From Adiantum capillus-veneris (lineage: Eukaryota; Streptophyta; Polypodiopsida; Polypodiales; Pteridaceae): a stretch of DNA of 60,000 nucleotides. Shown one piece after another: positions 41,236-52,660 of this stretch; the stretch's first letter is position 1; every line of letters begins with the position of its first letter. The stretch is from the NCBI GenBank assembly GCA_014529385.2, contig CM043962.1:91382680-91442679 (forward strand), in the 5' to 3' direction. The position numbers were made by a program, and so were the translations under genes. The notes beneath the pieces were generated by a model that was given only the letters and a program-made list of their open reading frames with translations, was not told where the DNA came from and searched no databases.

Positions 41236-42340
41236 AAAGCAGAAGAAGCGTGTACGATTTGAAGGACTACCCAGTTCTTCTTCTTCTTCCGATAGTTCTT
41301 CTAGCTCTTCTAACTCGAGCGAGGAGGATAGAAAAGGCAAAAAGCAAAGCAAAAAGCAAGATTCAGAAAGGGCAAGAAGAAGGCAAAGAAACCCAGATTT
41401 CGCCTAGTTTCTGACAGTTTTACAGAGGAGTCATCCTGTGACAGTTCGGACTTCGATGACCATATGTTTTATGCAAAGAAGAAGCATTTTTACAGAGCCA
41501 ACCAATATGACTTCTTGAAGACAAAAGCAAGAAAGTAAAAGAATTTAAGAAGGTGGACAGTCGATTAAATTTGAATCCTTTTCTGGGTTCCAAGATGCTC
41601 AGAGGGCTTTGGCCTTCATTAAGCAGTTTGACATAGCCTTCTCTGGAGGGCACTACTCAGAGCACTCCAAGATTAGGAGGGTTACATCTTTCTTCAAAGG
41701 TAATGCTCGAACATGGTGGTCCACTCTTTTTCTAAGGAAGGAAGCTTAAGTCAATTGGTTGAAATTCAAAAGACTCTTTATTTCTTCTTGGTTGACACGG
41801 GAATATGAACGAGATATACGAACCGCTTGGAATCATCTTCGGATGACCAAGGGAGATTCTTTGGACACTTATTGCAAGAGAGGAACTTTTTTCTATCAAC
41901 CTCTTCATTTAAGAAGGTCTCTTTTAAGAAACAGATTGAGCGGTTTTGCTACGAACTCCCTACAGAGATCCAGACAACTGTCTGAAACAAAAGTCGAATT
42001 CTATTCAAGAATTAATGGGTCATGCGAAACGGGGTTTCGTGATACATTCGGGAAATTTGACTTACCCCACTGATGAAATTTTGACTCAGAGAACCCAACG
42101 AACCTCTAACAATGAAAGTAGAAAGAAAGAGAGTTCCAAGAAAAGAAAGATAAGGATACACGATCCCAGTTCACTCTTCGAGAGAGGGCTAATTACATCA
42201 AAGAAGGGAAGTGTTTTGGTTGCGGGGAACATGGGCACGTCTCCGCAAAGTGCCTCAAAAGGGCACACCAAGAAGAAAATGAAGACATGCCAGAGAGTTC
42301 GAGAGCAGCAGAGGACCGTGGCACAAAAGGCAAGATAAAA
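41236..42340 (+). pseudogene. Ty3 family B gag, 5'-truncated
   Basis: After an acidic Ser-rich segment, KFESFSGFQDAQRALAFIKQ and FKGNARTWWSTLFLRKEA give a retrotransposon gag domain parallel to E1 (FTTFTGFDDRKKALSFLQQF, FLTGNAGQWWTTLLLQG). A CCHC knuckle CFGCGEHGHVSAKC lies near 42210-42255. A TAA near 41746 and frame changes break it. The 5' end joins the minus-strand X gag at about 41235. Confidence 0.8.
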
Positions 42341-42357
42341 GTAGGACTGGTACCAGA

Positions 42358-43560
42358 TTGCTTGGTACTGACCCAAGCTTGATTGATGAAAGTACAAAAC
42401 TTTGCCGAGCTTGGGGCAAAGTGAAAGATCAAGCAGCCCTGATTTTCTTCGATGGAGGAGCCAAGGCCAACTTCATTTCACCTGAATTGACGGCACGAAT
42501 CGAGATTACACCCGATAGGATGAGACCACCAGCAGAGGCAGTTCTAGCGACATCCGGACGGGACATAGCCATTACTTTTGTTATTGGCAAACTTCGGCTG
42601 CATTGTCAGGGGTATTTGGGGCACGAGGACTTTTACATAATGCCCTTGGAAGGTTGTGACGTCCTCCCAGGAGTCCCTTGGTACCATAAGTACAACGCCG
42701 TGGTCGATTATTTGGCAAAGAAAGCAACGTTGACGAATAAAAAAGGCCGAAAAATTGTACTTGATGTAAAACTAAAGGGTGGATATGTCACTATTGTATC
42801 GGCTTCGTCCATTTCCAAATTAATGAAATCCAGTCTCTTTGTTTACTTGATCTACTTGAAAGAGTTAAATGATGAACAATGAACGAACATGTCAGAACTT
42901 GATAAAGAATGCCAAGATTTTTTGCACGCTCATGCCGATTGTTTCTCTGAGGGCCTACCAAGCGAGTTGCCCCCCTCTCAACCTGAGGATCATACCATTG
43001 ATCTGATACTTGGAAGCACACCACCGAACCGGCCACTTTACCGTGTTAGTCGAGCCTAGAATGAAGAGATTTTGAACCAAGTGAAAGACCTTCTGGAAAA
43101 GGGTCTTATCCAGCCGAGTATTTCACCCTACTGCTCTCCGGTGACGATGGTTTCAAAGAAAGTTGGATCTTGGAGAATGTACATTGATTACAAAGCTCTC
43201 AGTAAAATCACCATCAAGAACAGATTTCTGATTCCAAGGATCGATGATATTCTTCATCGACTACAAGGATCGTCTTGTTTCAGCAGGATTGATTTGAAAA
43301 GCAGATATCATCAAATCCGAATCACGCAGGGAGATGTCTACAAGGCAGCCTTTCGGACGAGCTTTGGTTTATATGAATTTTTGGTGATGCCTTTTGGCCT
43401 TACTAATGCTCCAACGACTTTCAAGCGAATGATGGATAGGATTTTCAGAGAGTAGAGATCATTTGTCAGCACTTTCTTTGATGACATGATAGTCTTCTCC
43501 AAGGATGAATCAGAACATAGACACCATCTGCTACAGGTCTTTCAACGTGAGAGCCCAAGT
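42358..43560 (+). pseudogene. Family B protease and reverse transcriptase, three in-frame stops
   Basis: One frame runs from 42358 through the stops TGA 42880, TAG 43057 and TAG 43453. Protease: FFDGGAKANFISPELTARI, then [92 protein letters not shown] and TFFDDMIVFSKDESEHRHHL. The catalytic FDDM motif is present. The copy ends at about 43560 where LINE-A sequence begins; RNase H and integrase are missing. Confidence 0.85.
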
Positions 43561-45193
43561 GTCGAATTGCAGAGGGAATCCATTTGAAACCCTCACCTGG
43601 CAACCCATCAGGAGTAGGAGCATCGGATTGTTCTACTCCTCTTGTCCATCAAGAGGAAGCTGCTACATTGGACCTTCGTACGACTTTCTCTAGCAGGCAG
43701 GGTTGTAGTGGCGAACCAAGTGTTGCTCGCTACTATGTGGTATATCACATCTTGTTGGATCTTTTCGAGTTCCTGCATCAGCTAGGTGGAGAGGCTGATC
43801 AGGAATCTCCTTTGGTCAGGGCACGACACTCAGATAGCTCAGGCCAAAGTGACCTGGCAGGCCATCACTCTACCTTGTTCTCAAGGGGGATTGGGGATCA
43901 TAGACCAAGCACAGCAGAGCAGAGCCCTTCTTGTGAAGTTTGGTGTCAGAGGATTGCTTCTAGGGGAGGAAACCTGGAAGGAGTTTTACTTCAGCGGCTT
44001 AGTGCTAGAGTGCCTCAGGTTGGAGGCCCTTGGAGACCTTCGACTAGATGGATTTTTACAGAGATGCACAGAGTTGGCCTGAGCAGGAGATTGGAGGACC
44101 GCTCATGTTTCTTGGGGTCCCATGGCAGAGGGTCCAGCACGCACTTTAGGTGACTGGCTATAGTTCTCAGGCTTGTCAGAGGAGCCTCAGAGCATTCAGC
44201 TACAAGGCATGAGAGGGGTGCAGAGCATGTGTTAGGACATCACATAGGCAGTACCAGCTGAGTGGCGCACACCTCTCGAGTCAGCAGCGCCCTGATGGAT
44301 GGGGACCATGCAACTGGAGGTCCTCATTGCAGTTCGGGCTTTCTCAGAGATTGTACCCTCCCTGTTTTTCGAGCTATAGGGTTCAGGGTCGTATTCACGG
44401 AGTTTCAGTAGAGGCCCCTCAGGTGGCAAAGTGTTGTTTTCAGAGGATCGGAGTTGTGGCATCTGTGGGAGGACTTGTGTCATAGATCCTGACCTAGCAG
44501 CTCTTGGGACTGGCCATTGGAGGCTGTGGGCTTGGGAGAGCTGTCCACTAGCACGAGTGCAGTGGGATCCTAGAGAGTGGTTTGGAGGGACACTTTCGCC
44601 TCAGCCGACCATCCAGGTGTCCCTTTCTTTCAATACACTGTGGACTGGGACGTCACATACTTGCAGCACGGAGAGAGGCTCGTCCTGCTGCAGCACCTCA
44701 TTGGCAGTAGGAGGTCCTCACAGTTGAGTTCTTGTCAGCTTTTTGGGCATGGTTGTGGACGCCAGGCAGCCGTGGCGAGTCACTTTGTTTTAGTGGCTGG
44801 TTGCACGTAGAGCTACAACAGTGGGGAGCTGGCTTGTACATAGTAGTCTCTTGGCAGCATGCGCAACTTGTGACCATCCTATGGAGAGTCAGTGTTATTG
44901 TCTTTGGTGGGAGTGTCCTTTGGCACAACAGGTTTGGCTTCGTGTCCTTCGGCTGATACCAGCTCTTTCCACAGAATGGCAGTACACTTGGGGGGTAGCT
45001 CCTTGGTCCACTCTCACGGGCCCGGCACTACAGTTTGAGCTATCTTCCACCAGCAGGATAATAGTGATGCAGGGGGGTCGACCTACGCTCCAGCCTACTA
45101 CATAGCTTACTCCACAGGAGTGGTGCAGTGAGAGAGAGGAGTGTTAGGAGCTCGTCTACGGCCTGACACTCTGGTTCATCTGGCGGGCCCGCT

Positions 45194-45201
45194 GCTTCAG
45201 C
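45194..45201. repeat. MITE target duplication, left
   Basis: GCTTCAGC, repeated at 45917-45924. The LINE-A homologue is uninterrupted here (CTGCTTCCGCATCTTCGAGG on the minus strand near 19725). Confidence 0.9.
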
Positions 45202-45627
45202 CAGAGTTACCGGGGAACGCCCCCTAGCCCCCGTTTCGGCGTTCCGGGGGGCAGTTCCCTTCCCGAACGTTCCGAAACGTCCCGAAACGTTTGACGTTCC
45301 GGGTGGCCAGTGCAAACCGGAACGGCCGTTCCGGAACGCCCCCGGAACGTTCCAGAATGCCCCTGGAACGACCAACGGCTACAAACAAATTTGGCAAAAA
45401 TTGAAAAAATTGAAGTAAATGTTTGGGCTTCTTTTTGAAGTGTGCAAGGCCTCAAGGACTCATAAAATGCACCCCCCTCCCCCTTTCTCTCCACAAGCTA
45501 ATCCTCAAGGATCAAGCTCTCTCCCTGTCACACTCTCAAGATCTCTCCCTCTCAAGACTCACTCTCTCAAGGCTCAAGGCTTCACGCCTTCAAGCTCTCT
45601 TCCTCTCCCTCCCACTCTCTCAAATCT

Positions 45628-45685
<58 letters not shown>

Positions 45686-45916
45686 CATCATCTAGTCATA
45701 GCAAGGTTGAATGGTCTTCAAAACGAGTTTTTTGTGAGTATTACAATCAAAGCACTCTAATACTCCTTGTATTTAAACACAAGGAGCTAAAAAATGCACT
45801 ATTTGGGTGTTTTTTATACCTCCCGTTCCGCGCTGTTCCCGTTCTGGACCCCTAGCCGTTCCCCCGTTCCGTAGGGATCCCGTCACCGTTCCCGTTCCGC
45901 GTTCCGGGTAACTATG
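45202..45916. mobile_element. hAT-like non-autonomous element (MITE), 715 bp
   Basis: Termini CAGAGTTACCGGGGAACG and, as reverse complement of the right end, CATAGTTACCCGGAACGC make imperfect inverted repeats. The flanking 8-bp duplication GCTTCAGC is exact, as in hAT. Both ends carry many CGGAACG/CGTTCC words, often palindromic (45235-45375 and 45825-45908). A CT microsatellite and a short ATC run lie inside. No transposase. The organisation (CANAGT end, dense subterminal words, 8-bp duplication) parallels the 20454-24034 hAT, but the words differ, so a different transposase probably moved it. Confidence 0.88.
45634..45680. repeat. (CT)n microsatellite within the MITE
   Basis: About 47 bp of CT followed by three ATC triplets. 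Confidence 0.95.
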
Positions 45917-46308
45917 GCTTCAGCATCTTTGAGGCTTGCCCTGTACCACCAGCAGAGACAGTTCGAGATCTTTGGCTAGAGCTAATCCATACTCTCAGGG
46001 AACAGTTCAAGAGACTCTAAAGCAGCTCCGACCGCATGCGGGAGCGTAGAGGCTTTCCTTCGACTTTGGCGCCATGGGCCTTTCATCACCATGGTCCAAG
46101 GTGTGCTCAGATGGCACTACCGTCCACCTGTGTGGCTTTTCCCTCCTTTCATCTCCTGATTTAGCCTCATTGTACATATGTTGTTTGTTCATTGGGAGAG
46201 TCTCCCCTTATGATTGTTGTAGCCCTCCCTAGTAGAGGTGGTTGTAGCCCTATGGGTAGTTTCATTAACTAATAGAAGGATCTTTTTCTCGGAAAAAAAT
46301 AAAAATAA

Positions 46309-46540
46309 GTTTGTTGGGCCCTCATTACTCAGAGCATCTGGATGCAGAGTTTGAGTGCGAGTTTCCGCAGACTCCCTTGTACTTTGCACACAGACTAATA
46401 TAAAAAGAAATACCGAAAGGGGTGCGAGTCTTTGGGGCCAATACCTCTTGGCACGGAACTACGCTGGGCTGTGTCGACTTTTGCGAACTGTTTTAAAGTA
46501 AATCTCTGTCGTGTCGCGGTAGAATCTAGACTTGGGGTGT
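46309..46540 (+). mobile_element. LTR 3' fragment
   Basis: Carries the shared motif AGAAATACCGAAAGGGGTGC (46406) and TTTGGGGCCAAT, with GTCTAGACTTGGGG-like sequence as at the end of LTR Y. It lies between the LINE-A tail and the second family B copy. Confidence 0.6.
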
Positions 46541-46544
46541 CTAG

Positions 46545-47125
46545 AAGATGGAACAGAGAGTTCTAGAGTAGTCGAAGAACGCGGCAAAAAGGGAAAGATG
46601 AAACCAGAATTGGTACCAGATTGTATGGGGACCGACCCAGATCAGATGGATGAAAGCACAGAACTTTATCGCAAATGGGGCAAAGTACGAGATCAATAAG
46701 CCCTCATCTTTTTTGACAGAGGAGCCAAGGCCAACTTCATCTGACCTGAATTGGCGGCCCGACTTGGAATTATGTCCGACAGAATGGGGCCACAGGTGGA
46801 GGCAGTTCTGGTGGCACCCGGGCGGGGTGTTTCCATTACACCTGTCGTTGCAAACTCCATTTTCATTGTTAGGGGTATTTAGGGCACGAGGACTTTTACA
46901 TCATGCCTTTGGAAGGGTTTGACCTCCTCCTAGGAATCCCTTGGTACCACAAGAGCTACGCCCTGGTCGATGATCAGGCCAAGAAATCTACTTTGAAGAA
47001 TGAGAAGGGCAGGAAAATTGTACTTGATGTAAAAGAGAAGGGCAAGTCCGTCCCACTTGTATCGGCTTCGGCCATTTCCAAATTAATAAAATCCGGTCTT
47101 TTTGTTTACTTGATCTTCTTGAATG
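46545..47125 (+). pseudogene. Family B protease, second copy
   Basis: ELYRKWGKVRDQ, a stop, ALIFFDRGAKANFI, a stop, PELAARLG; then after a frame change MPLEGFDLLLGIPWYHKSYA and SASAISKLIKSGLFVYLIF. The active-site context is DRGA instead of DGGA. At about 47125 the frame runs on without a stop into copia RT. Confidence 0.8.
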
Positions 47126-48314
47126 GTCATATATTTGAGGAAGTTTATGTAACGCAGCCTCGCGGTTTTGTCAAGAAAGGACAAGAGGATAAGGTGTGCA
47201 AATTTAACAAAGCTTTATTTGGGTTGAAACAATCTCCTCGTGCTTGGTATGAGAAGGATGACACCATTTTGTCAAACGAGGTTTTCGTAACAGTCCAACA
47301 GAAAGCACATTATATGTAAAGCGTGAGGGTGATGTACTTCTCATTGTGGTTCTTTATGTAGATGATTTGTTGATCACAGGACCTAATGAGAGACAGATTG
47401 CTGAATTTAAGATTGATTTGAATGCTACTTTCAAGATGGAAGATTTTGGGCTGTTGCATCATTACTTGGGTATACAATTTAAGCAATGTGATGGTAAAAT
47501 TGCCTTGTGTCAGAAAAGTTACATAGAGACATTGCTATGTAAGTTTGGACTTGAGGATTACAAACTTATTGCCACTCCCATGAAAACAGGTTTGAAATTG
47601 AGTCTTCATGATGCTGGTGATCCTGCAGATGTCACTCTTTACCAAACTGTTGTTGTTGGATGCCTCATTTATGTATGCCACACGAGGCTGGATATTCAGT
47701 TTGCAGTCTCACAGGTCGGCAGATTTATGCATAGCCCAGGGTCTAAGCATTGGCAAGATGTCAAGAGGATGTTCCGCTACTTGAGTGGCACTTTATATCT
47801 TGGCTTGTTTTATCCCAAGGGGGGATCATTGGTGCCAGACTTACATGCTTTTTCCGACTCAAATTAGGCTGGTTGTTTTGACACGCGAGTGTCCAGAAGT
47901 GTTTTTTGTTTCATGCTCAACAGTTCATGTATATCATGGTTGAGCAAGAAGCAACCTACTGCGGCCACTTCTAGTTGTGAGGCTGAGTACAGGGAAGTCT
48001 TCAGAGCTACGGTTGAGTGTGTATGGCTCAGACGCCTTATGGCTAATTTGGGTGTTGGACAGGACACTGCCAACACTATCTACACTGACAGTCAGAGCGC
48101 GTTGGCAGTTGCGAGGAACCCAGTTCTTTATGCTCTCACAAAGCACATTGAGGTGCATTACCACTATGTCAGGGAGAGGATCTCAACAAGAGAGATTAGC
48201 TTGGCTTATGTGCCAACACATGCCAACCTTGCAGATCTTTTCACAAAGGCATTGTCTCGTGAGAAGTTCGAACCTTTCTGCAAAGCTTTGGGCTTACTCC
48301 CCTTTGTGGATTGA
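47126..48314 (+). pseudogene. Copia reverse transcriptase and RNase H, 5'-truncated
   Basis: Begins HIFEEVYVTQPRGFVKKGQE and NKALFGLKQSPRAWYEK, then LYVDDLLITGPNERQIAEFK (catalytic YVDD near 47358), FGLLHHYLGIQF, and RNase H with TSSCEAEYREV and ANLADLFTKALSREKF. Stops at 47317 and 47865 and frame changes break it. Gag, protease and integrase of this element are missing. Confidence 0.85.
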
Positions 48315-48389
48315 TCATGTCCTCAGGGCATGGCACTTCTCTTTACTCATGTGCCAGCTCTCGTTCACTGCATCACTCCAAGGGGGATT

Positions 48390-48602
48390 TGTTACCATAT
48401 ACATGTGGTAGTGATGTGTGTGAACACACTTAGGATCGTCGGAGCATTTTTTCCCTCACTAGGAGGTTTTTTCCCTCGTGCATTGTATATACGCCCATCA
48501 TTCTAGGGCTATCTATCTTTCCATTGCACACTAAGTAATTCTCTCTCTGTTGTGTGCCTTGAGATTCCTTCATCTTCTCCAAGCTGTGTGTGTTTTCTTG
48601 CA
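48390..48602 (+). mobile_element. Copia 3' LTR (213 bp)
   Basis: TGTTACCATATACATGTGG follows a polypurine tract CCAAGGGGGA; the end is taken at TTTTCTTGCA, because family B sequence resumes directly after it (ACCATACGATTGAT-like, compare 42987). The partner 5' LTR is absent. Confidence 0.75.
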
Positions 48603-48845
48603 ACCCATACGATTGATTTGATTCTTGGAAGTACACCACCAAACCAGCCACCTTATCGAGTTAGCCGAGCCTAGAATGAAGAAATAATGAACCAAGTCAA
48701 AGAACTTTTAGAAAAGGGTCTCATCCAACCTAGCACGTCACCTTTCTGTTCTCCGGTATTGCTAGTACTAAAGAAAGACGGATCTTGGAGACTGTGCATT
48801 GACTATGGAGCTCTCAATCCCAAGGATCGATGATATTCATAGACT
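48603..48845 (+). pseudogene. Family B RT start, resumed after the copia insert
   Basis: TIDLILGSTPPNQPPYRVSR, a stop at 48672, [40 protein letters not shown], then a deletion to PKDR. It parallels 42985-43260 and shares the same TAG codon. Confidence 0.8.
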
Positions 48846-48849
48846 AGCT

Positions 48850-48996
48850 ACGGTCTCCACTCGGTTACCACTCCTTCGTGTCCTGCCAAAGCGCCAGTCT
48901 ACCGATGACCCTGGTCCTGTCAAGTGACCGCCCAAGTGTGAACCAAGACCAACTATAACCGCTTGTCTAGTGCATGGGACATTGTAGCCCAACTAC
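48850..48996 (-). mobile_element. X LTR 5' fragment
   Basis: On the minus strand GTAGTTGGGCTACAATGTCC, then GTTATAGTTGGTCTTGGTTC and ACACTTGGGCGGTCAC, as in X copy 1 (13912-14000). Confidence 0.6.
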
Positions 48997-49560
48997 ACTA
49001 GTAGACACAACATCTCAATTTTGCATCCCTTCTCTCCGAAAACATGAGAAAGGTGAGCCAAAGGCAAAAGAAAAGCATTCTCCTTTAATCAAGAACATTG
49101 ACATGATAGCCCCAACCTTCTCTCAACATGCCGACAGTGAATCTCTAGAATTTTGCTAGAGTGCTTGTAATACTCTTGTATGTATTAGTTTTCTATATTT
49201 GAAGATCAAAAGGTAAGTCCTTCATTCCATCCAAGCAACTAGGTGGTCACACCCCATATATGAAACGCATTGTCAATTGCATGAGGCTCATAGGAGGGTG
49301 TTGAAGGCCAGCAGGAAGCTCATCCGGATATCCAATCTATAGGGAAACTCTTTGGAAGGTCTTGCTTCCTACATTGAAATATCTTGTTTCTAGAGTGCAT
49401 ATGTCACTCCCTTATGAAGGTAAGGAGTGCAAATGCCATTGTATTTTTAAGATTTGTTGTTGGTCCTTTCGATCAATCTTTAATGGCAACCAGATTTATA
49501 CCTCCACATTTTTAGTTCCTGAATTCTCGAGATATTTGATATGTGTACAAATCTATCTTT
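48997..49560. other. Unassigned stretch
   Basis: No recognisable coding or TE signature; AT-rich with short frames only. Confidence 0.3.
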
Positions 49561-49599
49561 TTGACATTTGATTCAAAGGGGCTACGCAAAACCTTTTGC

Positions 49600-49951
49600 A
49601 GCTTTTAACATTGTTATTGTTGGGATTTTTTGGGGCGCCTAGCTTTTGGGCCTCAATGCTTTTCAGGGCCTTTATAAGCATGCCTTGGGGAAGTCTATGA
49701 AAGATCTCTGTGTGCACACAGAGCAGAGGACTGTCGCGAGGACTGTCCTCACAGTTGTACTCTGTTCTCATACTTATAAAAAGAAGGACTGAAAGAGGCG
49801 CCAAACTTTGGGGGCTAGTGCATCTGGAAGTAGAACTCCGCCTCTTCCGTCTCGATGACTTCGGGTTTTGAAGTTCAAGTGTTAAAGCATCTCGTCTTGT
49901 TCGCGTGTGTTTTGAAGACTTACCGTCTTGTCAATGCCAAGCCGGTTATAG
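49600..49951 (+). mobile_element. LTR 3' part of element Z
   Basis: Contains a diverged shared motif (ATAAAAAGAAGGACTGAAAG then GGCGCC and TTTGGGGGCTAG, 49776-49820) and ends before the primer site at 49952. The 5' end is not identified. Confidence 0.6.
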
Positions 49952-50200
49952 TGGTATCAGAGCTTCAAGCAATTCTTCTTCATAGGAGGATCGGGTCTGA
50001 TTTTTTTTGGAGCACACGCGATGGACGTTGACAGAGACTCCAAGTAGAAACGGGAGCAAATGCCCCCGACGCAGTTTTGCAAGAGCACGAATTCAAGGGG
50101 AATCTCGATTCCAACAACAACCCATCTACTGAGGACGAGTCAGATGATCTTCTTGATGATATCGAATGCCTTCCCTTAGGAACATGTTATATGTGACACC
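49952..50200 (+). pseudogene. Primer site and gag start of element Z
   Basis: TGGTATCAGAGC at 49952-49963 matches initiator-Met tRNA. ATG at 50021 gives MDVDRDSK, a stop; a shifted frame reads QVETGANAPDAVLQEHEFKG, then TEDESDDLLDDIECLPLG. The acidic N-terminus is like that of gag of other Ty3 elements here. Nothing of pol follows. Confidence 0.6.
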
Positions 50201-50441
50201 TCGATGCCTAAATTGTGGCATGCGTCAAAACACTTGCTGAAGAATTTGTGAGCACAGGGTCATGCAGGAGGTTTTAAAGCTACAAAGACAATTGAAGAGT
50301 GAGTCCATGCTCAGCCAGAGCAGAAGAAGCTTCACTGGGCCTATGGCTGCAAGTATCTCGTTCTGTTTCTGTAAAAAGTATCATCAATGCCTCAAGGATC
50401 ACCTATGTGTTGAATCATCAATGAAGCATGCTCGGAACAAA

Positions 50442-50690
50442 GTAGAAATGAAATGAAATGAAATGTTATATTAACGTCTTCAAAAGGCCATAATGACATA
50501 TGAGACCCGAAAGTTACAAAGTGGTGGATCTGATACAAAGTCAGAGTAACAAAATAACCTAACAACAGTACAAAACAAAGATATAAGAAGCATAGTAGTT
50601 CGTGGCTTTACAGATTTGTCTATACTGTGCAAGTCATCTTGCAGAGCATGCATAGAGATCCAAAGGTCTCTCTCTTTTTGTGGAATATAA
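50442..50690 (-). mobile_element. LINE-B 3' end, minus strand
   Basis: Opens with (ATGAA)n, the reverse complement of the (CATTT)n tail, followed by TGTTATATTAACGTCTTCAA and AAAAGGCC, matching the tails at 31068 and 33335. Matching fades beyond about 50600. Confidence 0.8.
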
Positions 50691-51400
50691 GCCATTATTA
50701 ATCTTCGCTAAAATCCCAATATTCAAATCATGTTAGTTTTGTAACTAATATACTGAGGAGCTTTCAAGTGTACCATCTTGAGATATGGTGACAGGAAAGT
50801 TGTATTTTGGCTGCAATGTTTGCAGGAGGAATTCTAAGAGTGACTTCGTGTTTTCACGAGTATGGCGCCAGGATCCTGACAATACATATTGTAAGTGCTC
50901 AATATCCCTTAGTAATTCTAGTATATTATTATACAGAATCATGCAAATTTTTACGACCTAGCTGCAATGGCATACCAGAATTATGAATAATTTCGTGACC
51001 TAGCTACAATGGCATAGCAGAGTGTAGATTTTAAGAGCTTTTTAACATCCGTAGTAGCTGTATAGATTGTTTCATGAATAGCCTTACTAAGCAGGAAATC
51101 TTATTGTCTATTTTGTTTCTGCTCTTCTGCTGTCCTAGAAGTTTCTGCTTTCAATATAGTAATGACATGAATCATTCTTTGTCGACTAGAAGGAGAGTCA
51201 ACATTGCTTTATATTCTTTTTATTCTGAGATTTTCAAAAACGGATGTGCTAATGTTTGCAGCAATATTGCAATCACAAACTGTACACAAGGACTGTCCAA
51301 AGAAAACAGGCTTTCGACGAATTACCTTGAATCGTAAGGTTTTGATACCAAGCGGACTTTCTATTTGCTTATACAATGAAGGTGGCAAGTAGGAAAGCCA
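50691..51400. other. Unassigned stretch with a short duplication
   Basis: A minus-strand frame at 50942-50745 has no domain I know. GACCTAGCTRCAATGGCATA occurs twice (50955 and 50998). No TE domain is seen. Confidence 0.3.
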
Positions 51401-51434
51401 CTGGGACTGTTTTGCGGTAGAACTCAGTAAATGC

Positions 51435-51622
51435 ATGCATAAATATGTCGCAGCAACCTTTTGGGAAATCAAGCCTCTGGTTTCCAATGAAAGTGGCGTT
51501 GCAAAATCGCGAGTGTCCCAGATTATGGAAATCCGATCAACAGGCTGGGGACGTTGGAAACACAAGTACTTTGACAAACTAGACAGGACTGTACCTTATG
51601 TGATCCTCTGTCAAATAGCAGG
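51435..51622 (+). other. Possible host exon, unidentified
   Basis: An open frame reads FWEIKPLVSNESGVAKSRVS, QIMEIRSTGWGRWKHKYFDK and LDRTVPYVILCQIAG and ends at a donor-like GCAGGTAAAG. The opposite strand is also open for 122 codons over 51577-51209, so the strand is not certain. No family recognised. Confidence 0.2.
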
Positions 51623-51931
51623 TAAAGTAACTTATTATTCTGCAATCTTATGAAACTTTCAGCAAGACACTTGAAAGCGTGATTTAGCAAGGCTTACAAT
51701 AACTTTTGTGATCTTGGACTTTGTGTAAGATAGGAGGACGTCTTTTGTTCTCTAAAGCAAGGTCCCTGCACAATTAATTTGAGTTCTAAAACTTCTGTTG
51801 TTCAAAACCAAGGTTACAAAGGGAAAGTGCACAAAATAACTGGAGGGATACAGAAACTGGAAGGAGTTATCTTATGAACTCCTGTATCAGCTGCTCTAGC
51901 ATAGAATTACCCTCCTCCATGGGTGGCTGTG

Positions 51932-52660
51932 TGTCACAGAATTTCTGATGTGGCGATTGGCTTGCTGAATTGTCATGCTGGTGATGTGGCAAGCTGCATG
52001 GCAGGCTAATGTGGCAGCTTGCATGGGCAGGTATCTGCACGTGGCAGTTTTTGCATGGCAATTTTACAGATGTCTTGTTGTTGCATAGGAAAGTTTTCAC
52101 ATGAGCAGTAGGGAAAGTTTCTACTTGAAGATTCAACGTGGCCAATTGTTTTTAGTAGCTACTTGGGAAATGGCTCAGTTTCTGAGGAGCTACCTGACAA
52201 GTGGCTTAGTTGCTTTAGAAGTTTCCTATTTAAAGGGCTTCAAGTCAGTTGTAATGCAATTTTGTAGAGCTCAATTAGATCCTCACTTAAGAATGTCTGG
52301 TACAACTCCTCGTCAAGACGAGCTGAATACGCTCTCTTCTTTCGCCTCACAATTTTCAGAAGGCAATCTTTGCCTGTTGGTGTGTCACTATGTGGTGTGC
52401 CCTGTTACTACCTCTCTCTGTAATCAGGCTCAAGTCTCTTGGACAGTCATCATCATACCAACTATTCTGAGGAATTGTGCGACTACCATGTCTTGCTGTA
52501 CCACAATAGTGGGAAAAGGCTATAGCTGCACCTACATGAATAGTGTTTGTAATCTGGTGTGTAAGCTTTGTCGAAGGTGCTTGGGGATCTACCTCTTCTA
52601 GCAATCTAAAGATCTCAGAACATCTCCGTAGAGAACTTATATATAGCATAAGAATGTCTC
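51932..52660 (+). mobile_element. Possible LTR, T/Y-like start
   Basis: TGTCACAGAATTTCTGATGTG resembles the starts of LTRs T and Y, and a TATA-like CTATTTAAAGGGC lies at about 52228. Neither the end nor a partner LTR was found. Confidence 0.4.

Larger units (their letters stand above)
43570..46308 (+). pseudogene. LINE-A plus-strand copy, 5'-truncated
   Basis: Starts just after the RT palm: LSLAGRVVVANQVLLATMWY, VERLIRNLLWSGHDTQIAQA, KVTWQAITLPCSQGGLGIID and ALLVKFGVRG, the usual region downstream of plant LINE RTs. A zinc-finger RVT-like part CGICGRTCVIDPDLAALGTG follows near 44457, then WECPLAQQVWLRVLRLIP near 44915. The 3' UTR ends in an A-rich tail at about 46308. Several frame changes; a hAT-like MITE interrupts it at 45202-45916. 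Homologous over its length to 19331-24690. Confidence 0.85.
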
